A DNA stretch of 64,000 nt from Hyposmocoma kahamanoa (lineage: Eukaryota; Arthropoda; Insecta; Lepidoptera; Cosmopterigidae): assembly GCF_003589595.1 (NCBI RefSeq), contig NW_020654422.1:16377071-16441070 (forward strand), read 5' to 3'. Shown here one piece after another: positions 57,645 to 64,000 of this stretch. The notes below the pieces were generated by a model. The model worked only from the letters and a program-made list of their open reading frames with translations, did no database searches and was not told where the DNA came from. Numbering within the stretch: position 1 is the first letter of the stretch; every line of letters begins with the position of its first letter. A program made the translations under genes and the position numbers.

Positions 57645-57998
57645 ATTAACCGACTGAAAAAAAAGGAGGAGGTTACACGTTCGGCTGTATGTATGTTTCC
57701 AATTTCTCCGTCAATTGTGGACCGATTTTGAAAATTATTTTTTTGCTTGAAAGGGTATACATTCGAGGTGGTCCTTGATGCCGACGATGCTGTTCCGGTC
57801 TCGTTTCGGCTATCATAAATTAAAAAAATATTTTCCGCAAAAATCGACTTTTCACTTGACACAATACATGTAATCAACAAAACACCGTCACCATGACAAC
57901 TAGAAAAAAAATAAAACGTACAAAGGGGTTCTGTAACAGTCCCATTGTCACCAAGAAGTCAGAATGTGATGTGGGGATTCCATGGGAATTGAAAAAAT
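57645..57998 (+). repeat. Dispersed repeat R1 (GGAGGAGG family), copy b
   Basis: TTAACCGACTGAAAAAAAAG, GAGGAGGTTACACGTTCGGC, TGTATGTATGTTTCC, TTTCTCCGTCAATTGTGGAC, CGATTTTGAAAATTA, GAAAGGGTATACATTCGAGG, GTGGGGATTCCATGGGAATT. Inverse counterpart of 4110-4625. The 80-codon minus frame here (57638-57880) is a repeat artefact. Confidence 0.82.
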
Positions 57999-58067
57999 GA
58001 ATCAATGAAGAAGTTTCAATTATTTTTATGTTTTTTATGTAAAAAAAACTTCAAACGTATGATCATA

Positions 58068-58448
58068 TCGCACCCTTAGTAATATAAGGGCACAATCCAA
58101 AAAAAGTAGATTTTTGGGAAATTTGGGAATTGATAGGGACTTAAATAATAAATGGGATCAAACTTATATAGCTCCATATTTCTGTTATATTTTTTGTACT
58201 ATATGGGTCTAACTTGAAAGTGTTTTTTTAACTTGCTTGAAACTTATGGAATTTATTTATATTATTTTTTTTATTGCTATTTATAATACATTTATCAAAG
58301 AACAAATCTGCCAAATTTCATATTTATAACTTAAATAATAAGCATGTTATTTGAAAAAATAGGTGTAATGTAGGAATCTAGAATCTATACGCGATTTCCC
58401 AAAAATCTACTTTTTTTGGATTGTGCCCTTATATTACTAAGGGTGCGA
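58068..58448. mobile_element. MITE M3 with 55-bp perfect terminal inverted repeats
   Basis: 381 bp, flanked by TA (58066-58067 and 58449-58450). 58068-58122 and 58394-58448 are exact inverses, beginning TCGCACCCTTAGTAATATAA. The 271-bp core is AT-rich and non-coding. TA duplication and small size suggest a Tc1/mariner-type MITE. Confidence 0.95.
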
Positions 58449-58449
58449 T

Positions 58450-59625
58450 ATATGACTTTTTCATACCAAGGGCACGAATTTTGTTTTACACAAGACTCCT
58501 AATTTGTACTAGAGGAAACAATTTGATCCTTTGTAAGGTATATAAGTTCCTTACTGTATCAATATTGATGCTACGTCAATACGCCTTTTATGAGCAAGAT
58601 GGATGTATTATGTTACAAAGAGGAAGTGTAACGGTTATTGAGGGAATCGGCGTTTGTGTCTATCTTTCACTTGCTAATGGCGTGTTTGTTTGAACTCCTC
58701 CCAAACAAAATAATATATCGTCGCCTTACTTTCTCAAACTCGTGTCTTAAAGCACGAAGTTACTGAAATCCAAAAAATGGATAGTATATACAAATGTTGT
58801 AGGCTTAGAATAATAACGCATAGAATGATAGTTTCATATCAAACGAACTGTCACAAGTGAGGCAAAAATCAAATTCATGTAGGCTAGTTTTAGTAGTAGG
58901 TTAATTTTCGGTTTTAGTGAACATTTATATTAAAATACAAGTTGAAACGCGTTACTTCCTTGTGGAATGTGATGTTAGTATCTATTTTATGTTTGTCTGA
59001 CGTATTTTTACATTCATTTACCGCACATTTCGTCAATTTTAGCTAAAATTCTTGATCTGTTCGCGGTGCAATCTGTTGACCTTGAGCACTGAAGGCCCGC
59101 CCGCTCGTGTAGGCCCTTTTGGCGCGCTTCAATTTGCCTTACTTAGTGTGTGCGGACTAGGTTTCTGTGCGTTATTATTCTAACATTTTTATTGTAATCA
59201 CATTTCCTTCACATTCACGCACTGGCTTCTACCTATAACTTAAAGTAATGCATCCAAATTACCACTCTTGATAAGAAATGTAAAATAAATAGAAAGTTTT
59301 GCCATCTCCTGAATAATCACTCTTTATAAGTTACGAGTTTGAGAAAGTAAAGCATCGATATTATGCATTTACCCGAATATGGTTAAGTCGAAAAGAGGGT
59401 AACGTATACCTTCACTGGGATTTATACAGTGTATTGTTATGCAATAAGGTCCATAAGTTTGAAGCTTGTCTGTATATCTAGCATCGCCAGGCATTCAGAT
59501 AAACTCGGATATAGGCTTTTTGGATGCATTTCCAGCCAAATTAGATGGTGTCCGGCCTGTTCGGATTTTCTTAGGTATATAAATTTAACCAAGTTTTGTT
59601 TTATTGTGTTTAATTTTGATTTTGA
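58450..59625. other. No recognisable feature
   Basis: Short overlapping frames on both strands near 59429-59655 have no domain. No repeat match. Confidence 0.45.
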
Positions 59626-59627
59626 TG

Positions 59628-59918
59628 GATGAGTTCGTCCAGGGTAGCACTGCAACCTTACCTAATTCTGCTGCGAAGCAGTAATGTCAGTATCACTATG
59701 TTCCGGTTTTGAAGGGTAAGGGGTGCTAGTGAAATTACAGGCACATGGGACTTGTCAACTTACGTCTCAGGGTGACGGGCGCAGGGGCAATGCCCCTCAC
59801 ATATTTGCAATTTAAAGCGCTGAGCGGCACTGTAACTGTTATTTAACTGTAATGGACAGGCGTGTAGCTTACCATCAGGCCCATTGTTTGTTCGTTCCGT
59901 CACTTGATGTTATAAAAA
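59628..59918 (+). mobile_element. SINE-A copy 19
   Basis: Begins at GATGAGTTCGTCCAGGGTAG (first ~20 bp missing), continues CTGCGAAGCAGTAATGTCAG, GTTCCGGTTTTGAAGGGTAA, GGCACATGGGACTTGTCAAC, TTACGTCTCAGGGTGACGGG and ends GTCACTTGATGTTATAAAAA. TTAACTGTAA is a small tandem slip near 59840. The best 3' end in the window; M2 copy b lies 13 bp beyond. Confidence 0.95.
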
Positions 59919-59931
59919 AAATTGATTTAGT

Positions 59932-60217
59932 CATTGACTTACAATTATATGGACATCGGGTCCGCGCTAAAAAGTGTCCGAACTTATAGGGCGTTAAAAT
60001 CGTATACAGAGCGTCATTCACGCTTTAGTCTTCATTTGTTCGACTGACAGCGAAGCAAGCAAAATTAGACAGTACTGCGATGACATTACAATTTAAATTC
60101 AACGTTTTACCTTTTTCATATTCCTTTACATGTCACTACGTTTAAATAGGTTGACTTGGGACATTTTTTTCGTGGTTTTTGTATTAGACCCGTCGTCCAT
60201 TTATTTGTAAGTCAATG
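59932..60217. mobile_element. MITE M2, copy b, TSD GATTTAGT
   Basis: 286 bp, same termini and core as copy a (42639-42867), plus about 57 extra internal bp (after GACAGCG and around CAACGTTTTACCTTTTTC). The 8-bp duplication GATTTAGT is at 59924-59931 and 60218-60225. Confidence 0.93.
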
Positions 60218-60319
60218 GATTTAGTCGATTTTATTGTTATTTCATAAGAATTTAAGTAGAGTTTTTGATAAATGTTTGGTGTACTTTTTACACAAATGTC
60301 CGGCTGAACTTTTATACTT

Positions 60320-60535
60320 ACTAAGTGACGGGACGAACACTCGTGCGTAAGCTGGTGGTAAGTGATACGCCTGCCCATAACAGCTGCAGTGCCACTTTAT
60401 GCCAGAGCTTTATATCACAAACATCTGAAGGGCACTGGGCCGTACCACTGCTGTTCACATTACGGCTTGGCGGCAGAAATATATAAGGTGGCAGTACCCT
60501 GGACGAACTTGTTTACAAGGACCTCTACGGCTACT
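60320..60535 (-). mobile_element. SINE-A copy 20
   Basis: TACTAAGTGACGGGACGAAC, CTGGTGGTAAGTGATACGCC, ATAACAGCTGCAGTGCCACT, then an internal deletion and TGCTGTTCACATTACGGCTT, GGCGGCAGAAATATA, AAGGTGGCAGTACCCTGGAC, with 5' end AAGGACCTCTACGGCTACT. Confidence 0.9.
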
Positions 60536-60539
60536 GTTC

Positions 60540-62130
60540 GCGAAGACATTGAAATGTTGTATTGCATGTAAAGTTGCGAATAAACTGTACTCGGCTTAAG
60601 CTACAAAATAGCATTGTTTACTTTTTAAGTTAAATATATCCATTTTTATGTGTATTATAACTTCCATTATTTTATAAATAAGTGTTTCGTTTACTTTCCG
60701 ACAGGGAACCTATATTATAATTAAAAAAGGGATATATTTAGGGTAAAAAGCAAAATAATGATAATATGGCTTATGACAAATTACGTGGGAGGTATCGAAT
60801 ATAATAATTAACAAAGTAAAGCAGTAAGTACATCAACGATCGATCTTCGCTCGTTGTCATATAGAGATATTGACGGTGTCACACAAAAAATAAAACGACT
60901 TTTTTTATCTCACCTAATGGAAGTCACGATAAGGTCGACGATGGATCATGCATACATGTGTATAATACCAATACCTCCCGCTTTGAAAGACCCGAGTTAT
61001 AATCGCACAGTTAATACAATAGTGTATTACTCAAAAAGTGTATTTTTTCAGAGTCGACATAAAACGACTTACTCACTTCCAGCGAAATGTTATTCAAATT
61101 TATGTATAGGTTAAAGTTTATTTATTACAGACATCTAAACACCTTTTCACCTTTTGCCAAATAAAAGGAAAAAATAACTTGATATTGTTTAGAAACTTAT
61201 TTATTAAGACTGTTTTATCCAAAACTAGTTCGCACAAAGTTTGTCTCATTTTGAGTTAATAACATTTATTTTAATTGTTTCTTACAAATAAATATTTTAA
61301 CGACGGTTTTATTGACGTGTAGAGAATAAAATTTTACGTTCAGCAATAGTACAATCTTGGATTTCACACATTACAGTTACAACACTGTTGTAATAGCAGT
61401 GCGATATGTATACACAGGGTTATTTGTAAAATACTTAACAACCTTTCTGGGGGTCTACCACAACCACTTACAACAATATTGCTTTAACCTTACATTGACT
61501 TTTCGTACCATGACGCACTTAAAGTAAGCTTATTATAATGTTAAAACTATGATGTTTTTTCATTCACTCAGTTCGTACTATGACGCGACTTTAACATTAA
61601 AGTCATATTGTTTTTATGTCAAATTTAACAACCTTAAAATAGTTACTCGGACGCATTGGAAACAATATTATTGTCGAATTTATTGTCTAAATATTGATTT
61701 GTAATGATTAAAAGTTAAGTTGAACTTATTTATTTACGTAAATCTCTTAATTTTTTTTGTTTATTTTTTATTTAATAGTATATAGGAAATAATTCTTCGT
61801 TAAATAAAAATACGCGATTTTATTTCGTAAAATTATGACAGCGACATCTATATGCTCCTGGGCGACACTAACAGTTGACACCAGACTATAATTCAGAATT
61901 CACAACGTGACTATTAAGAGTCAACTTGTTTTATTTATTTTTCTTAATGAAAATGCGGAAAAATAATTGAAAACAGCATAATTTTTCATAGATTTTATTA
62001 TTACATACTATTATTTTTTTAACAGTTAAAATTTGATGAATGTAAAATAACATTAAGTACTTAAATATTATACTACGATAAGACGATTACGAACATCAAA
62101 AAAGAAACAGATGGCGTTATACAGTTCATA
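60540..62130. other. No recognisable feature
   Basis: AT-rich. 61480-61610 contains a weak duplication (TTCGTACCATGACGCACTTA / TTCGTACTATGACGCGACTT). An 86-codon plus frame at 60854-61114 is unrecognised. Confidence 0.45.
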
Positions 62131-62134
62131 TAGT

Positions 62135-62345
62135 GCCTCGGTGGCCGAACGGTTACCACGCCGGACTGCCACGCAGAGGTCCCAGGTTCGATTCCCGGGC
62201 CGGGAGAAATATTTGTATGACCTACATTTATTTCTCTCGTGAGTTTGGGTGTAATTTGTGGTTGTGTATGTGTGTGTCCATGGCACCCGCGACACAGGGT
62301 TTCCCTAGTGCGGGGCTATGTTGAGTGTGTGCGTTATTATATATA
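62135..62345 (+). mobile_element. SINE-B copy 4 (best copy)
   Basis: GCCTCGGTGGCCGAACGGTT (A box TGGCCGAACGG), CCACGCCGGACTGCCACGCA, GAGGTCCCAGGTTCGATTCC (B box), CGGGCCGGGAGAAATATTTG, CATGGCACCCGCGACACAGG, GTTTCCCTAGTGCGGGGC and GAGTGTGTGCGTTATTATAT. The tRNA-like head is intact enough to be mistaken for a tRNA gene, but the copy number and body show it is a SINE. Confidence 0.93.
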
Positions 62346-62487
62346 TATAGTGTTATTTCTTTCATATTTTTAGTTAGGAATAGACAATGTAGGGAAATCA
62401 TTCGTTCCTTCAATCACTTTAGCAATGATACATTACTTTGATGACAGGTTTGCCATGGTACTAATATGAGTAATTGTGTATGATTGA

Positions 62488-62570
62488 TAATAATGAGTAT
62501 GATTTCTAGTGCATGAAATCATACTCAAGTCCTGACTTGAGTATTGAGTAGAATTCTGGAATATGACCCT
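62488..62570. mobile_element. MITE M1, copy d (right half)
   Basis: AAATCATACTCAAGTCCTGA, CTTGAGTATTGAGTAGAATT, CTGGAATATGACCCT, followed by TA. The left half is missing. Confidence 0.82.
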
Positions 62571-62574
62571 TAGA

Positions 62575-63195
62575 TTTATCAACTGAATTAAATATTGTCA
62601 CGGGGAAGTTTGAGCACACATATTCTGCCATGCTACGGCTACTGCTATTTACATTTACAGGTATTAGTAACATTTAGTAAGCTATTGGTAAAATTATATT
62701 GCTTCCTTATCTACGTACGTGTATTGAATCAATAGGTTAAAGGTGAAACATACTTAACTATATAAATTGGAGTTACACGAGGACTGCTGACCTTAATGCT
62801 AACAACAAATTGGTTTATTTATAATACAACTCTATATTTCAGGTGCCATAACTTAAATATAGACGTAATTTTTGGTAACAAATTTAAAAAAAAAATAAAT
62901 TCTATAAATAAAAAGTTTTAAACGATGATGATATTGACCTTCAGGGGTTCTTTTTTAAACTACAAGGTATCTATCTCAGCGAAGAAAATAAGTAGTGCAT
63001 ACGACGTTAATGGGGTCGACGAGAGAGTGGGTTACATTTAAGTAGGTCGTGACTGAAATTTTGGCTTTCATTTATGGGAATTGCATTTGCATTCATGCAA
63101 TAATCTACATTACGTAAATAGTACTTATGTGTTTACGTAACTTTCTTATAATAGATACAAAAAACCTATGAGCTAAACTTTCGCAATAAATAAAG
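62575..63195. other. No recognisable feature
   Basis: AT-rich, nothing recognised. Confidence 0.45.
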
Positions 63196-63197
63196 AG

Positions 63198-63362
63198 AAA
63201 GATAAATTTATTTAAATATAACTTAATCTAATACAATACATGTAAAACAAATGTAAATAAAGCTATTATAGTATTAAAATAAGCATTAAGAAGGGAACTT
63301 AAATTATACAATCTTCATAATAAAGCTATATATTTTATTATTAGAATCTAAAGTGTAAATAT
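63198..63362 (+). repeat. Dispersed repeat R4, copy b
   Basis: Counterpart of 13806-13980 in the same orientation. Here it directly abuts repeat R2 copy c; at 13.8 kb it does not, so R4 is a separate unit. Confidence 0.75.
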
Positions 63363-63367
63363 AATTA

Positions 63368-63652
63368 TAACTATTTTATTAAAAAAAACTGCCTCAAAAG
63401 TTTGTGGAATTACATCTATTTGCCAAGTTATATTGAAATCTGTTAACGGTAAGTGGATGAAACCCACTAAACCGGGTTCATCCCGTAATTTGTCACCGTT
63501 AGTGGTGGAATATTTTCTTCAAATTTGAATTGGACCACTATTGATGTATTTCTTTTTCAACAAAAGAGAATCGTCGAAGTTATCGCGTAACATGCACAAA
63601 AAAATTCGTTCGAAGTCAGTAGTTCCTCCTTTTTTTTAAGCCTGTTAAAAAT
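63368..63652 (+). repeat. Dispersed repeat R2, copy c (compact)
   Basis: AAAAACTGCCTCAAAAGTTT, GTGGAATTACATCTATTTGC, CAAGTTATATTGAAATCTGT, GGTGGAATATTTTCTTCAAA, then CGTAACATGCACAAAAAAAT and AGTAGTTCCTCCTTTTTTTT. Best guide to the element's full extent (~285 bp). Confidence 0.7.
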
Positions 63653-64000
63653 ATTTATTTGCATTCGGTTAAATAAAGGTAAAAGTTTAATAAAAAAAAT
63701 ATCCTTAATATGTGTTGTTTTATAAAGTTTCTCTTCAGTTAAACTTATCACAGTGAGTAGCACTAATAACTAAGCTGTTAATAACACATTTCAAGTTGAT
63801 GAATTTGTAAAAATATCCATACAATGAACGCTGTGGTCTCCGCAGAACAGAAAAAAATATCTCGTGGCCTGCGAAACAAAAAAGTTTGGCAACCTCTGGT
63901 CTACATAATAACAGAGTTGAATTGGTCATCGGCAAAAGGCCGGGATATTTAATTCAATATTCTGATAACTAGTGAACTTTTTAGTAGCACTAGAACTACT

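Noticed and set aside
57638..57880. 80-codon minus-strand frame resembling a predicted small protein
   Set aside because: It is the antisense of dispersed repeat R1, whose other copy gives a different broken frame.
62135..62210. tRNA gene (leucine/serine-like head with A and B boxes)
   Set aside because: Same head occurs four times followed by a conserved ~140-bp body, and acceptor-stem pairing is absent; it is SINE-B.

Overview
Gene-poor, repeat-dense nuclear DNA of an insect, most likely a butterfly or moth (Lepidoptera). By eye it is about two-thirds A+T. No open frame exceeds about 140 codons, and the longest ones are shadows of repeats. I found no exon, tRNA, rRNA or CRISPR array that I could defend. 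The lepidopteran assignment rests on repeat families I recognise from memory: a Metulj-like tRNA-derived SINE, several LINE 3' ends common in moth and butterfly genomes, and the dispersed repeat whose end reads GGAGGAGGTT. No database search was possible.

The window is a graveyard of transposons, described here with working labels. (1) SINE-A is a roughly 300-bp non-autonomous retroposon present as about 20 insertions from end to end. It has a uniform 5' end (TAGCAGTAGAGCTCC), an A-rich 3' tail (CACTTGATGTTATAAAAAAA), no recognisable pol III boxes and two conserved hairpins, one showing a covarying base pair. (2) tRNA-derived SINEs: SINE-B (33.1, 53.5, 54.1, 62.1 kb), a Metulj-like copy (12.0 kb), SINE-D (9.5, 54.3 kb) and SINE-E (40.5/41.6 kb). 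(3) At least a dozen 5'-truncated LINE tails from several families, many still showing the last residues of the reverse-transcriptase ORF (3.4, 8.5, 15.1, 22.2, 27.5, 27.8, 29.8, 30.6, 31.9, 32.7 and 45.9 kb). (4) Penelope-like tails at 14.1, 18.2 and 19.6 kb, the first a head-to-head pair with a 12-bp target duplication. (5) Non-autonomous DNA transposons: M1 (palindromic, TA-flanked; 9.8, 45.2, 52.7, 62.5 kb), M2 (8-bp target duplications; 42.6, 59.9 kb), M3 (55-bp perfect terminal repeats, 58.1 kb), M4 (42.4-43.1 kb, hosting M2) and M5 (Harbinger-like, 40.5-41.6 kb, splitting SINE-E). (6) Dispersed repeats R1-R6, each seen two or three times.

Layout: 0-10 kb holds LINE tails and SINE-A; 12-20 kb SINEs, a LINE end and the Penelope-like group; 22-34 kb is the densest LINE zone, with clear nesting (a LINE inside SINE-A at 29.8 kb); 34-40 kb is sparse; 40-43 kb is a nested DNA-transposon cluster; 43-53 kb is mostly unassigned with a few unexplained open frames; 53-64 kb is again SINE and MITE rich. 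Nested insertions give a relative order: SINE-A and SINE-E are older than their LINE and Harbinger-like interrupters, and M2 is younger than M4. Whether the window is an intron, an intergenic block or part of a repeat-rich sex chromosome cannot be told from the sequence alone.
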